Below the pieces are notes generated by a model that was given only the letters and a program-made list of their open reading frames with translations, was not told the origin of the DNA and made no database searches. The translations under genes and the position numbers were made by a program. Shown piece by piece: positions 1 through 8,662 of a stretch of 58,297 nucleotides of DNA. This DNA comes from Zafaria cholistanensis. Its GTDB lineage: Bacteria; Actinomycetota; Actinomycetes; Actinomycetales; Micrococcaceae. Positions within the stretch are counted from its first letter, which is position 1. Each line of letters opens with the position of its first letter. The stretch spans positions 1 through 58,297 of the forward strand of contig NZ_BKDJ01000017.1 of assembly GCF_008580665.1 (NCBI RefSeq). Direction: 5' to 3'.

Positions 1-2
1 CG

Positions 3-1190
3 CTGCCGCCGGCGCCCCACGCGCGCCGCGACGCCGCCCCGGCGCCGGCTCCGGCAGGAGCGGTGGCGCGCCGCCGCTGGCGCCGTGCCCGGCTGTGGGT
101 GGGCCTGCTCCTGCTGGCGCTGGGCGCCGGAGTGTTCTACGCGGCCACCGCCACCGGGGAAGACCGCACGCCCCTGGGGCCGCGGAACGCGGCGCCGGAC
201 GGGGCGATGGCGGTGGCCCAGGTGCTGGCCCGCCACGGGGTGCAGGTCTCCCCCGTTCCCACCCTGGACGCGGCGCTGGCCGCACTGGAGGAAGCCGACG
301 GCGGCGCGACGCTGCTGCTCGACGACCGCGGCGCGATCCTTGACGCCGGCCAGCTTGGCCTCCTGGCCCGGGCCTCCGGCCGCACCGTGCTCATCCAGCC
401 GGGTCAGGCGCAGCTGAGGCCGTTCACGGACCGGATCCTGCCGGCCGGCGTCGTGCCGGACGCCGCGTCGCCCGCCGGGGCCGGCTGCGACCTGCCCGTC
501 GCAGCGCAGGCGCCCCGGGCAGCCGCCAGCGGGCAGATGTACCGCGCGGACACCGGCTGCTACGGGCAGGAAACCGCCGCCGGGACCGCCTACGGCTACG
601 CCGTGGACGGAAGCACCACTGTCCTGGGCAGCACGGACTTCCTGGACAATGCCCACGTGCTGGACCACGGCCACCCCGCGCTGGCGCTGTGGACCCTGGG
701 CGCGGAACCGACCCTCATCTGGTACCGGCCAGGGTACTCGGACCTGGCCGCCGCGGAGGCGCCGGCCAACCCGTTCGAGCTGCTGCCCGGCTGGGTGGGC
801 CCCGCCACCGGATGGCTGTTCGTGGCCGCGGCGGCCGCGGCGCTGTGGCGCGGGCGGCGCCCCGGGCCGCTCGTGGAGGAGCCGCTGCCCGTCGTGGTGC
901 CCGCCGCCGAAACGGCGGAGGGCCGTGCCCGGCTGTACCAGGACGGACGGGCGGTGGGGGCCGCCGTCGAGAGCCTGCGTTCGGCGGCGCTGACCCGGAT
1001 CGCCGCCCGCCTGCGGCTGGGTCCGGCGGCCACGGCCGAAGACATCGCCGCCACGCTGGAAACCGCCGGGTACCGCCCCGGGCCGGCGCTGCGCCGGCTG
1101 CTTTTCCCCACCCACGTGCACACCGAGGCGAGCCTCGTGGCCTGGGCCCAAGACCTTCAGACCCTCGAAAAGGAGATCGGTATCCCGTGA
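3..1190 (+). CDS. DUF4350 domain-containing membrane protein (5' end probably outside window)
   Basis: The protein has an N-terminal Arg-rich stretch followed by a hydrophobic segment (LLLLALGAGVFYAA), an extracytoplasmic-looking domain, and a second hydrophobic segment near WLFVAAAAAALW before a cytoplasmic tail. This is the architecture of DUF4350 proteins that precede MoxR and DUF58 genes in actinobacteria. The frame is open to the window edge. The first internal start is GTG at 63, but its AGGAG lies only two bases away, so the true start is probably upstream. The stop overlaps the moxR GTG (GTGA), which indicates translational coupling. The biochemical function is unknown; the GATase-like fold proposed for the family is prior knowledge, not visible here. 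Confidence 0.8.
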   Translation: MPPAPHARRDAAPAPAPAGAVARRRWRRARLWVGLLLLALGAGVFYAATATGEDRTPLGPRNAAPDGAMAVAQVLARHGVQVSPVPTLDAALAALEEADGGATLLLDDRGAILDAGQLGLLARASGRTVLIQPGQAQLRPFTDRILPAGVVPDAASPAGAGCDLPVAAQAPRAAASGQMYRADTGCYGQETAAGTAYGYAVDGSTTVLGSTDFLDNAHVLDHGHPALALWTLGAEPTLIWYRPGYSDLAAAEAPANPFELLPGWVGPATGWLFVAAAAAALWRGRRPGPLVEEPLPVVVPAAETAEGRARLYQDGRAVGAAVESLRSAALTRIAARLRLGPAATAEDIAATLETAGYRPGPALRRLLFPTHVHTEASLVAWAQDLQTLEKEIGIP

Positions 1191-2179
1191 GCCACTCAGC
1201 GAACGACACCGCGCAGGCAACGGACCTGCACGCAGCCGCCCGGCAGGCCCTGCTGGACGTGCGCCGCGAGGTGGCCAAGGCCGTCGTCGGCCAGGACGCC
1301 ACCATCACCGGGCTGCTGATCGCCCTGCTGTCCCAGGGGCACGTGCTGCTGGAAGGCGTCCCCGGCGTGGCGAAAACGCTGCTGGTGCGCAGCCTCAGCG
1401 CCGCCTTGAGCCTGGACACCAAGCGCGTGCAGTTCACCCCGGACCTGATGCCCGGCGACGTGACCGGGTCCCTGGTCTACGACGCGCACACCGCGGGCTT
1501 CAGCTTCCGCGAGGGGCCGGTCTTCACCAACATCCTGCTGGCCGACGAGATCAACCGGACCCCGCCCAAGACCCAGGCCTCCCTGCTGGAAGCGATGGAG
1601 GAACGCCAGGTCAGCGTGGACGGCGTGTCGCGGCCGCTGCCGGAGCCGTTCATCGTGGCGGCCACGCAGAATCCGGTGGAGTACGAGGGCACCTACCCGC
1701 TGCCCGAGGCGCAACTGGACCGCTTCCTGCTCAAGCTGACCATGGAACTGCCTGAACGCGAGGACGAGATCGAAATCATCCGCCGCCATTCGGCCGGGTT
1801 CAACCCGCGCGACCTGGCCGCGGCGGGCGTGGCGCCGGTCGCCTCCGCCGCGGACCTGGCCGCGGCCCGCGCCGGGGTCCGCCAGGTGCACGTGGCGCCG
1901 GAGGTCATCGGGTACATCGTGGACATCGCGCGGGCGACGCGGTCGGCACCAAGCTTCCAGCTGGGCGTGTCCCCGCGCGGGGCGACGGCGCTGCTGAACA
2001 CCTCCCGTGCCTGGGCTTGGCTGTCCGGACGCGACTTCGTCTCCCCCGACGACGTCAAGGTGCTGACCCTGCCCTGCCTGCGCCACCGGGTGGGGTTGCG
2101 CCCGGAAGCGGCGATGGATGGCGTGAGCGCGGACGACGTGCTGCGCGCGATCCTCGCCACCGTGCCCGTCCCCCGCTAG
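1187..2179 (+). CDS. MoxR-family AAA+ ATPase
   Basis: This is a 330-residue AAA+ ATPase of the MoxR group, which act as chaperones helping assemble or activate partner proteins, usually with VWA/DUF58 proteins. Walker A is GVPGVAKT, Walker B is LLADEINR, and sensor 1 falls in VAATQNP. The GTG start overlaps the upstream stop and is preceded by AAGGAG at 1170-1175. A longer open frame exists upstream in the same phase but is the shadow of the DUF4350 gene. The gene lies between DUF4350 and DUF58 in one operon, so it most likely remodels a membrane complex built with them. The substrate is unknown. Confidence 0.93.
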   Translation: MSHSANDTAQATDLHAAARQALLDVRREVAKAVVGQDATITGLLIALLSQGHVLLEGVPGVAKTLLVRSLSAALSLDTKRVQFTPDLMPGDVTGSLVYDAHTAGFSFREGPVFTNILLADEINRTPPKTQASLLEAMEERQVSVDGVSRPLPEPFIVAATQNPVEYEGTYPLPEAQLDRFLLKLTMELPEREDEIEIIRRHSAGFNPRDLAAAGVAPVASAADLAAARAGVRQVHVAPEVIGYIVDIARATRSAPSFQLGVSPRGATALLNTSRAWAWLSGRDFVSPDDVKVLTLPCLRHRVGLRPEAAMDGVSADDVLRAILATVPVPR

Positions 2180-2192
2180 GACGGACGGAACC

Positions 2193-3485
2193 ATGGCCCT
2201 GACCCGGCGTTTCGTGTGGCTGGCGCTGGCGGCGGTGCTGCCCGTGGTGCTGTTTCCCACCTGGTGGACGGTGCTGTGGACCGCGCTGGCGCTGTGCGCG
2301 CTGGCCCTGCTGGATGTGCTGCTGGCACCCTCCCCGCGCGCCCTGGCGGTGGAGCGGGAACTGCCGCGCAGCGTCCGGCTGGAGGAGTCCGCCCCGTCCC
2401 GCCTGCTGCTGGCCAACACCGGGCGGCGCCGGCTGGCCGGCTCGGTGCACGACGGCTGGCAGCCCTCGGCGGGGTCCGCCAGGACGTCCTTTGCGCTGGA
2501 CATTCCGGCCGGCGAGCGCCGGGCCTTCGCCACGGAACTGGTGCCGCGCCGCCGGGGGGACCTGCATGCGGTCCATGCGACGGTCCGCAGCAACGGGCCG
2601 CTGGGGCTGGCAGCCCGCCAGCTGACCCTGCCCGCCCCGGGGACGCTGCGTGTGCTGCCGCCGTTCCATGCCAAGCGGCACCTGCCCTCGAAGCTGCAGC
2701 GCCTGCGCGAACTGGACGGCCGGGCCGCCATCCAGGTCCGCGGGGCCGGCACGGAATTCGATTCGCTGCGCGACTACGTGCGCGGGGACGACGTGCGCTC
2801 GATCGACTGGCGGGCCACCGCCCGCCGGCAGGGCGTGGTGGTGCGCACCTGGCGGCCCGAACGCGACCGCCGGGTAGTGCTGGTTTTGGACACCTCGCGC
2901 ACCTCCGCGGCCCGGGTGGAGGACGAGCCGCGGCTGGACACCGGGATCGAGGCGGCCCTGCTGCTGGCGGTCCTGGCCGAGCGCGGGGGCGACCGCGTGG
3001 ACTTCCTGGCCTTTGACCGGCGGGCCCGGGCGCGCGTGGAATCGGTGGCCAAGGGCAGCCTGCTGACCCAGATGGTGGAGGCGATGGCACCGCTGGAACC
3101 GGAACTGGTAGAGGCGGACTGGTCCCGGATCCCGGCCCAGGTGCAGTCGATTTCCCGCCAGCGGGCCATGGTGGTTCTTTTGACCTCGCTGGATTCGGGG
3201 GCCGTCGAGGAGGGCCTGCTGCCGGTGCTGCCGGCGCTGGCCGCGCGGCACGTGGTGGTGGTGGCCGCCGTGCGCGACCCCGAACTGGAGCGGCGCCGCA
3301 CCCGGCGCGGTACCGCGTCGGAGGTCTACCGGGCGGCCGCGGCCGAACGGGCCCTGCAGCAGCGCGAGACGCTCAAGGCGGAACTGCGGAGCATGGGTGC
3401 GGAGGTGGTCGACGCCGCCCCGCAGGAGCTGCCGCCCGCGCTCGCCGACGCCTACATCCGGCTCAAGGCGGCCGGGCGTCTCTAG
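2193..3485 (+). CDS. DUF58 domain-containing protein
   Basis: This 430-residue protein begins with two adjacent hydrophobic segments (FVWLALAAVLPVVLF and WTALALCALALLDVLL), then a beta-rich domain, then the DUF58 core. The core has the diagnostic stretch DYVRGDDVRSIDW and the following VVLVLDTSR, a VWA-like metal-site region. DUF58 proteins pair with MoxR ATPases, and the gene starts 13 bases after moxR. Its TAG stop shares the four bases CTAG (3482-3485) with the stop of the convergent gene on the other strand, so the two units end with no spacer. The membrane process served is not known. Confidence 0.92.
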   Translation: MALTRRFVWLALAAVLPVVLFPTWWTVLWTALALCALALLDVLLAPSPRALAVERELPRSVRLEESAPSRLLLANTGRRRLAGSVHDGWQPSAGSARTSFALDIPAGERRAFATELVPRRRGDLHAVHATVRSNGPLGLAARQLTLPAPGTLRVLPPFHAKRHLPSKLQRLRELDGRAAIQVRGAGTEFDSLRDYVRGDDVRSIDWRATARRQGVVVRTWRPERDRRVVLVLDTSRTSAARVEDEPRLDTGIEAALLLAVLAERGGDRVDFLAFDRRARARVESVAKGSLLTQMVEAMAPLEPELVEADWSRIPAQVQSISRQRAMVVLLTSLDSGAVEEGLLPVLPALAARHVVVVAAVRDPELERRRTRRGTASEVYRAAAAERALQQRETLKAELRSMGAEVVDAAPQELPPALADAYIRLKAAGRL

Positions 3486-4474
3486 GCTTCGGCCAGGACC
3501 TGGTTGAGTGCATCCACGGTCTGGCTCAGGAGGGTGAGCACATTCCGCAACGCCTCCGGCGGGGTGTCGGCGAAGCCCGTGACGGGCAACAGCGTCAGGG
3601 CCCCCAGGGACTTGTCGCCCAGGCCGAGTTGCCGCCAGGGCCGGAGCACGCGCTCCACGGCCTTGAGCACCCCCGGCGGTGTCCTGCCCGGATCCAGCAG
3701 TCCCAGCCACAGTTCCAGTCCATCCTCGACCAGCGCGGCGCTGCGCTCCCAGCCTCGGGTATCCAGTGCCGTCACAGGCAGGCAGACGCCGTCGGCACCC
3801 GCGGAAACCACGTCGTCGCATACCTCCGGCAGCACCTCCGGCCCGGCGCCGGGGGCCAGGACCACAGTGGTCGCGCCCGCCCCCCGCAAAGCCTCCACCA
3901 TTCCGGACCAGGCCCGGACGGCCTCCGGGCGCGGGACCGAGCGCAGGCTGCGGTAGCCGCTGGCGGTGGGAATGGTTCCGGCCAGGACGTCGGCCAGTTC
4001 GGGTTCTTCGACAACGACGGTCAGGTACGGGCGCCCGCTGGTGCGCAGGACGTCGGCCACATGGCGCGCGGCGCCGGAAGCCAGGGACAGGGCCAGGTCG
4101 CGCCGGGCGCCGTGGTCGCTCAGCGCCCGTTCGCCGTTGTGCAGGTGCAGGTTCGCCGCGAGGGAAAGCGGCCCGCGGAGCTGGATCTTCAGCGCATTGC
4201 CGGGACGCTCCTCGGCGCCGATCACGTCCGCCTGCACGCCGAGGTCGGTGGACAGGGCGGAGACCGCCCGGCGGTGGTCGAGTCCGGGGCGGTCGACGAG
4301 GCGCCAGCCAAACGGCTGCACGTCCACGTAGAGGTCCTCCAGCATGCCCGCGGTGCGGCCCACGGCGTCAGACCCGACCCCGCGACCGGGGAGTTCCACC
4401 AGGTGGGGCAGGTTCGGTTCGCCGAGTTCGCCGCGGACGATCCGTACGGGCTCCAGCGGGTCCAGGCCGGGCAT
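3482..4474 (-). CDS. MetE/UROD-like TIM-barrel protein (Rv3015c-like), probably not a methionine synthase
   Basis: The sequence resembles the C-terminal TIM-barrel of cobalamin-independent methionine synthase (RGELGEPNLPHLVELPGRG; VDVQPFGWRLVD; GADGVCLPVTAL). The gene sits beside mnmA and iscS as Rv3015c homologues do. I cannot find the HxC zinc-ligand motif or the second cysteine that MetE needs, so methionine synthesis is doubtful. ATG 4474 is the first standard start. However, the frame stays open upstream with family-like residues (VQATAHGP), and only a CTG at 4562-4564 is available there, so the true N-terminus is uncertain. It follows chorismate mutase on the same strand. Confidence 0.75.
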   Translation of the reverse strand: MPGLDPLEPVRIVRGELGEPNLPHLVELPGRGVGSDAVGRTAGMLEDLYVDVQPFGWRLVDRPGLDHRRAVSALSTDLGVQADVIGAEERPGNALKIQLRGPLSLAANLHLHNGERALSDHGARRDLALSLASGAARHVADVLRTSGRPYLTVVVEEPELADVLAGTIPTASGYRSLRSVPRPEAVRAWSGMVEALRGAGATTVVLAPGAGPEVLPEVCDDVVSAGADGVCLPVTALDTRGWERSAALVEDGLELWLGLLDPGRTPPGVLKAVERVLRPWRQLGLGDKSLGALTLLPVTGFADTPPEALRNVLTLLSQTVDALNQVLAEA

Positions 4475-4560
4475 GGGGCCGTGGGCCGTGGCCTGAACCC
4501 GGGCCGGGGCCGGGGCCGCTGCCTTTTCTCCCGCCGCGCCGCCGGCCCGGGCGTCGACGC

Positions 4561-4980
4561 TCAGGACTGCCCGCCCTGATGTGCGGGGGCCGGGGCCGCT
4601 GCGTCGTCGGTGGCGTGGGACTCGGAGATGGCCTGGTGGTGGCGGATGACCTCGTCGATGATGAAGTTCAGGAATTTTTCGGCAAAGACCGGGTCCAGGT
4701 GCGCTTCGCGGGCCAGCCGGTGAAGGCGCTGGATCTGCGCTGCCTCGCGCCCCGGATCGCTCGCCGGCAGCTTGTGGCGGGCCTTGAGGTAGCCGACGCG
4801 CTGGGTGGCCTTGAACCGTTCGGCGAGCAGGTAGACCAGCGTCGCGTCGAAGTTGTCGATGCTGCTGCGGATTCCCAGCAGCTCCTCCATGACGGCGGGA
4901 TCAACTTCGCCGTTCAGGGAGCTGGCGGCCGGGTCGAAGTCGGGGCCCGCCCCCGGGGCCGTTTCCATCTGATCGCTCAT
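4561..4980 (-). CDS. Chorismate mutase, AroQ (type II) family
   Basis: This 139-residue protein is predicted to convert chorismate to prephenate for phenylalanine and tyrosine synthesis. The all-helical AroQ pattern is visible: R..ID..D..L..LLAERF (IRSSIDNFDATLVYLLAER), then K..(H)KLPASDPGRE with the active-site Lys and Arg, and a C-terminal helix ending EVIRHHQ. The acidic, Ala/Pro-rich extensions at both ends exceed the usual 90-residue core. The start is placed at ATG 4980 because a TAGACT -10 hexamer lies 8 bases before it. An in-frame ATG at 4989 lies inside that hexamer. Confidence 0.88.
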   Translation of the reverse strand: MSDQMETAPGAGPDFDPAASSLNGEVDPAVMEELLGIRSSIDNFDATLVYLLAERFKATQRVGYLKARHKLPASDPGREAAQIQRLHRLAREAHLDPVFAEKFLNFIIDEVIRHHQAISESHATDDAAAPAPAHQGGQS

Positions 4981-4988
4981 GATCCCCA

Positions 4989-4994
4989 AGTCTA
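4989..4994 (-). promoter_or_regulatory. -10 hexamer TAGACT of chorismate mutase gene (leaderless geometry)
   Basis: On the minus strand TAGACT ends 8 bases before ATG 4980, so transcription would begin at or next to the start codon. The hexamer overlaps the edge of the 56-bp repeat array. No clear -35 is seen. Confidence 0.5.
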
Positions 4995-5130
4995 CTGGCC
5001 GAGGGCCCCGCCCCGAGCGAAGCGAAGGGGTGGGAGGCCAGGAGACGCTACTGGCCGAGGGCCCCGCCCCGAGCGAAGCGAAGGGGTGGGAGGCCAGGAG
5101 ACGCTACTGGCCGAGGGCCCCACCCCGGGC
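4992..5130. repeat. Tandem array of a 56-bp dyad repeat (two full copies plus a partial third)
   Basis: Copies begin with CTACTGG at 4992, 5048 and 5104, an exact 56-base period. Copies one and two are identical except at the first junction base. Each unit contains two dyads: GGCCAG-N9-CTGGCC (for example 5036-5056) and a C-rich/G-rich hairpin (CCCCGCCCC ... GGGGTGGG) around GAGCGAAGCG. On the minus strand each unit junction also carries TAGCGT, a -10-like hexamer. The array fills the spacer between mnmA and the chorismate mutase gene. It looks like a REP/BIME-type intergenic element. Confidence 0.9.
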
Positions 5131-5134
5131 GGGC

Positions 5135-6268
5135 TCAGCCGGCGGCGCCCCGCCAGGCGGCGCTGCGCGCCGAATCGATGGTGGCCTGCCCCAGCACGCG
5201 GGTGCCCTGGTAAAGGACCATCGTCTGTCCGGGGGCCACCCCCCGCAGCGGCTCCACCAGCGACACGGCCAGTTCGGGGCGCCCGTCCGCTCCGGCCTGG
5301 ACGCGGGCGCGTGCCGGGACCGGGTCCCCGTGCGCCCGCACCTGGACCATGCAGGCGAATTCCTCCCCGGACCCGGCCGCCGCGATCGGCAGGCCGGCCC
5401 AGCTGACCTTGATGCCGCGCAGCACGTCCACGGCGAGCAGTTCCTGCGGGCCCACCACCACGGTGTTGTCCTTGGGACGGATTTCCAGCACGAAGCGGGG
5501 CTTCCCGTCCGGAGCCGGGCGTCCCAGCCGCAGGCCCTTGCGCTGCCCGACGGTGAACGCGGTCGCGCCCGGGTGGGTGCCCACCACGTTGCCCTCGTGG
5601 TCCAGGATCTCGCCGTCGGCCATTTCGATGCGCTCGGAGAGCCAACCGCGGGTGTCCCCGTCCGGGATGAAGCAGATGTCGTGGCTGTCCGGCTTGTTCG
5701 CCACGGACAGCCCCCGGCGCTCGGCCTCGGCGCGGACCTCGGCCTTGGAGGGGGTGTCCGCCAGCGGGAACAGCGAGTGCTTGAGCTGTTCGTGGGTCAG
5801 CACGCCCAAGACGTAGGACTGGTCCTTGGCCCAGTCGGCGGCACGGTGCAGTTCGCGGTTGCCGTCGGCGTCCTCGATGACCTTGGCGTAGTGGCCGGTG
5901 CACACGGCGTCGAAGCCGAGCGCAAGGGCCTTCTCCAGCAGCGCGGCGAACTTGATGCGCTCGTTGCAGCGCATGCACGGGTTGGGGGTGCGGCCGGCGG
6001 CGTATTCGGCGACGAAGTCCTCGACCACGTCCTCTTTGAACCGCTCGGAGAAGTCCCACACGTAATACGGGATGCCGAGCACGTCGCAGGCGCGCCAGGC
6101 GTCGCGGGAATCCTCGATGGTGCAGCATCCCCGGCTGCCGGTGCGCAGCGTGCCGGGCATCCGGCTCAGCGCCAGGTGCACGCCGACGACGTCGTGCCCG
6201 GCCTCCACGGCGCGTGCCGCTGCCACCGCGGAGTCGACTCCGCCGCTCATTGCCGCCAAAACCTTCAT
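5135..6268 (-). CDS. mnmA: tRNA-specific 2-thiouridylase MnmA
   Basis: MnmA adenylates and thiolates U34 of tRNA Lys/Glu/Gln, using persulfide sulfur delivered from a cysteine desulfurase. The PP-loop SGGVDSA is at residues 8-14. The two catalytic cysteines lie in NPCMRCN and in DICFIPDGD, and the C-terminal beta-barrel is present, giving the normal length of 377 residues. The ATG overlaps the stop of the upstream cysteine desulfurase gene (ATGA, 6265-6268), which supports coupled synthesis of donor and acceptor. The gene ends just before the 56-bp repeat array. Confidence 0.97.
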   Translation of the reverse strand: MKVLAAMSGGVDSAVAAARAVEAGHDVVGVHLALSRMPGTLRTGSRGCCTIEDSRDAWRACDVLGIPYYVWDFSERFKEDVVEDFVAEYAAGRTPNPCMRCNERIKFAALLEKALALGFDAVCTGHYAKVIEDADGNRELHRAADWAKDQSYVLGVLTHEQLKHSLFPLADTPSKAEVRAEAERRGLSVANKPDSHDICFIPDGDTRGWLSERIEMADGEILDHEGNVVGTHPGATAFTVGQRKGLRLGRPAPDGKPRFVLEIRPKDNTVVVGPQELLAVDVLRGIKVSWAGLPIAAAGSGEEFACMVQVRAHGDPVPARARVQAGADGRPELAVSLVEPLRGVAPGQTMVLYQGTRVLGQATIDSARSAAWRGAAG

Positions 6269-7503
6269 GAAATGAAACCCGTTCCCGCTGTTCGAATGCT
6301 GCTTTCGTGACCGGCCATGCCCGCCTTCCGCGCCCGGGCGTAGGCCTGGGGCAGCGCGGCCACCAAAGCGTCAACGTCGGAGTCCCCGGATGTATGCCCG
6401 AGCGTGAAGCGCTGGGACCCGCGCGCCGTCTCCTCGTCCCGGCCCATGGCCAGCAGGACGTGGCTGGGCCGGGGAACTCCGGCGGTGCAGGCGGACCCGG
6501 TGGAGGACGCGATGCCCATCATGTCCAGCATGAACAGCAGCGAGTCCCCCTCGCAGCCGGGGAAGGTGAAGTGGGCGTTGCCGGGCAGGCGCGTGCCGGT
6601 GTGCCCGGCATCGTCGGGTCCGTTCAGCACCGCTTCCGGCACGGCCCGCGCGACGCCGGCGACCAGCCGGTCGCGCAGTCTCGCCAGGCGTTCGCTTTCC
6701 GTGGCCAGGGCCGCGGCGGCGTCGTGCGCCGCCCGGGCGAACGCGGCGGCGGCGGCGGCGTTGAGGGTTCCGGAACGGAGCGCGCGCTCGTGCCCGCCTC
6801 CGTGAAGGAGCGGGGCCAGGGCCACCTCCCGGCCCACGAAGAGCGCGCCGATACCGACCGGGCCGCCGATCTTATGGCCGCTGACGGCCATCGTCGCCAG
6901 CCCCGAGGCGGCGAAGTCCACCGGCACGGAGGTGAAGGCCTGCACCGCGTCCGAGTGGACGGGGATGCCGTGGGCCGAGGCCAGCGCGACGGCTTCGGCG
7001 ACCGGCTGCACGGTGCCGACCTCGTTGTTGGCCCACATGGCGGCCACCAGCGCCACCGAGCCCGGGTCGCGCGCTATCTCGGCGCCCAGCACGTCCAGGT
7101 CGAGGCGGCCGTCGGCGTCGACCGGGATCCAGACGGCCTCGGCGCCCTGGTGGGCCTCAAGCCATTCCACCGTATCCAGCACCGCGTGGTGCTCGACCGT
7201 GCTGCACAGGATGCGGCGGCGGCGCGGATCCGCGGCGTTCCGCGCCCAGTAAAGGCCCTTGACCGCCAGGTTGTCGGCTTCGGTGCCGCCGGAGGTGAAA
7301 ATCACCTCGGAGGAATGGGCGCCCGCGGCGGCGGCCAGGGTCTCGCGGGCCTCCTCGACGACCATGTGGGCCCGCCGGCCGGCCCCGTGCAGGGAGGAGG
7401 GGTTCCCGGTGCGGGCCAGTTCGCGGGTCATGACGGCCAGCGCGGCCGCGGACAGGGGGGTCGTGGCGGCGTGGTCGAGGTAGACAGGGGTGTTGGCGGG
7501 CAC
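6265..7503 (-). CDS. Cysteine desulfurase (IscS/NifS family)
   Basis: This is a class V aminotransferase fold PLP enzyme that removes sulfur from cysteine to make an enzyme persulfide. [11 protein letters not shown] marks the N-terminus, the PLP lysine is in VSGHKIGGP, and the catalytic cysteine loop is [10 protein letters not shown], with length 412. The short loop with one Cys is typical of group I enzymes. It is fused in expression to mnmA by a 4-base overlap, so its main client is probably tRNA 2-thiolation, as proposed for the Rv3025c-Rv3024c pair. The GTG start is supported by a TAGAAT hexamer 6 bases upstream. Confidence 0.96.
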   Translation of the reverse strand: MPANTPVYLDHAATTPLSAAALAVMTRELARTGNPSSLHGAGRRAHMVVEEARETLAAAAGAHSSEVIFTSGGTEADNLAVKGLYWARNAADPRRRRILCSTVEHHAVLDTVEWLEAHQGAEAVWIPVDADGRLDLDVLGAEIARDPGSVALVAAMWANNEVGTVQPVAEAVALASAHGIPVHSDAVQAFTSVPVDFAASGLATMAVSGHKIGGPVGIGALFVGREVALAPLLHGGGHERALRSGTLNAAAAAAFARAAHDAAAALATESERLARLRDRLVAGVARAVPEAVLNGPDDAGHTGTRLPGNAHFTFPGCEGDSLLFMLDMMGIASSTGSACTAGVPRPSHVLLAMGRDEETARGSQRFTLGHTSGDSDVDALVAALPQAYARARKAGMAGHESSIRTAGTGFIS

Positions 7504-7509
7504 GCCCCA

Positions 7510-7515
7510 ATTCTA
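7510..7515 (-). promoter_or_regulatory. -10 hexamer TAGAAT of the iscS-like/mnmA operon (leaderless)
   Basis: TAGAAT matches the consensus in 5 of 6 positions and ends 6 bases before GTG 7503. There is no room for a Shine-Dalgarno sequence between them. Confidence 0.6.
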
Positions 7516-7576
7516 CCGGGCTTCGGCTGTCCCGGATCCCCGGTCCTGCCCCGGCCCCGGCCTTCCGCCGGCCCGG

Positions 7577-8437
7577 TCAGTAGCCGGGCATTTCGGGCAT
7601 CGGGTTGATCCCGTCCCCGTGGAGGTCCAGCCGCGAGCCGGGCACCACGGTGCGCACCTCGAGTCCGGGGGCGGCGGAAAGTTCGCGGACCAGTTCGGTG
7701 CTGCCGGCCACGATCGTGCTGTCCTCGTACAGTTCGCTGGAGACCAGCCAGGCGCGGTCGGCCGGCCAGGCAAGGTTTGGGGCCTGGCGCTCCTCGATGT
7801 GCCCGTACCGCTTCCACAGCGGGTTGGCCAGGTCCTTCATGGTGCCGCGGAAGACGTAGTAGGAACGGTAGCCTCCGGCGAGGTCCAGGGTGGGGCCGCC
7901 GATTACCTCGGGTCCGAACGCCGGCTTTTTCGCCTCCTCCTCCAGGGCCCGCTGCCCGGCCAGCACGGCGGGGTCGGCCTCCCCCGCATCGGCTGCCGAC
8001 AGCAGGGCCACCGCGTCGCCGCCATGGATGAACGCGAACCCGTTCCACAGCCCCAGGTAGACCTCCTCCGGGGTGGAGGTGTGGCGGGCCAGGATCCCGG
8101 CGAGCACCGCCAGGTCCGGCTGCGGCAGGCCGGTGCCGCTGGGCGGCTCGCCCTCCCACGCGTCCTCCACCAGCATCTCCCCGTATTCGGAGAGCCCGGA
8201 CAGCGCCGTGAACTGGGCCTCCCCGTGCAGGACGGTGCCCCGCGCGGCGGCGACCTCGGCCCAGCGGACCGGCCGGCCGTCGTCGTCCGTGGCCGGGTGG
8301 AAAATCCGCGCGTAGGCCGCAAAACGGGCCGGCACCTGCCCGGCGACGGTGGCGGCAACCTCCGGGCCGGTGGCCGCCTGGGCCAGGTCTTCGACGATCC
8401 AGCGTCCGGGCTCGGGGCCCGCGAATTCCAAGCTCAT
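7577..8437 (-). CDS. Hypothetical protein, 286 residues
   Basis: I do not recognise this family. It appears soluble: no signal peptide or membrane segment is evident. It is acidic and Ala/Pro-rich, with recognisable patches LSEYGEMLVEDAWEG, YLGLWNGFAFIHGGD and GYRSYYVFRGTMKDL. The YYVFRG and WNGF patches suggest a compact alpha/beta domain rather than low-complexity filler. The start is chosen at ATG 8437 because TAGGGT lies 7 bases before it; the frame runs further upstream but with a proline/arginine-rich non-protein-like composition. It is transcribed alone, divergent from the J-domain gene. Confidence 0.72.
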   Translation of the reverse strand: MSLEFAGPEPGRWIVEDLAQAATGPEVAATVAGQVPARFAAYARIFHPATDDDGRPVRWAEVAAARGTVLHGEAQFTALSGLSEYGEMLVEDAWEGEPPSGTGLPQPDLAVLAGILARHTSTPEEVYLGLWNGFAFIHGGDAVALLSAADAGEADPAVLAGQRALEEEAKKPAFGPEVIGGPTLDLAGGYRSYYVFRGTMKDLANPLWKRYGHIEERQAPNLAWPADRAWLVSSELYEDSTIVAGSTELVRELSAAPGLEVRTVVPGSRLDLHGDGINPMPEMPGY

Positions 8438-8444
8438 GGGCCCC

Positions 8445-8450
8445 ACCCTA
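8445..8450 (-). promoter_or_regulatory. -10 hexamer TAGGGT before hypothetical gene (leaderless)
   Basis: TAGGGT fits TANNNT and ends 7 bases before ATG 8437. It is the deciding evidence for that start. Confidence 0.45.
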
Positions 8451-8558
8451 ACCCGCCCCGGCACGGGCCGCGGGGAGCCGCCCGGAACGACGGGCGGGAC
8501 GGCGGTTAAGGCGGTAGGCGGGGGTGCGGCGCGTTGGGCCAAGCCGTCCGCCCGCCGG

Positions 8559-8564
8559 TAGGAT
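8559..8564 (+). promoter_or_regulatory. Candidate -10 (TAGGAT) for the J-domain gene
   Basis: TAGGAT is preceded by TTGGGC at 8534-8539 with a long 19-base spacer. Transcription would start near 8571, giving an untranslated leader of about 90 bases. This is a weak call. Confidence 0.3.
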
Positions 8565-8662
8565 TTTCGCAGTCGGCACCATGCAGGAGCGCTGTTCCCG
8601 GGCACCCGTTCCGGACGGCGGGGCCGATCCCACTGGCATCAGGAGCGGAAGGGGCGCACGCC

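Noticed and set aside
3482-4474. Cobalamin-independent methionine synthase MetE
   Set aside because: Too short (330 residues) and lacking recognisable zinc ligands.
4992-5130. Possible CRISPR array
   Set aside because: Units are directly tandem without unique spacers, and no cas genes are nearby.
6269-6310. LexA/SOS box near TTCGAATGC
   Set aside because: It lies inside the iscS-like coding end and lacks the paired half-site.
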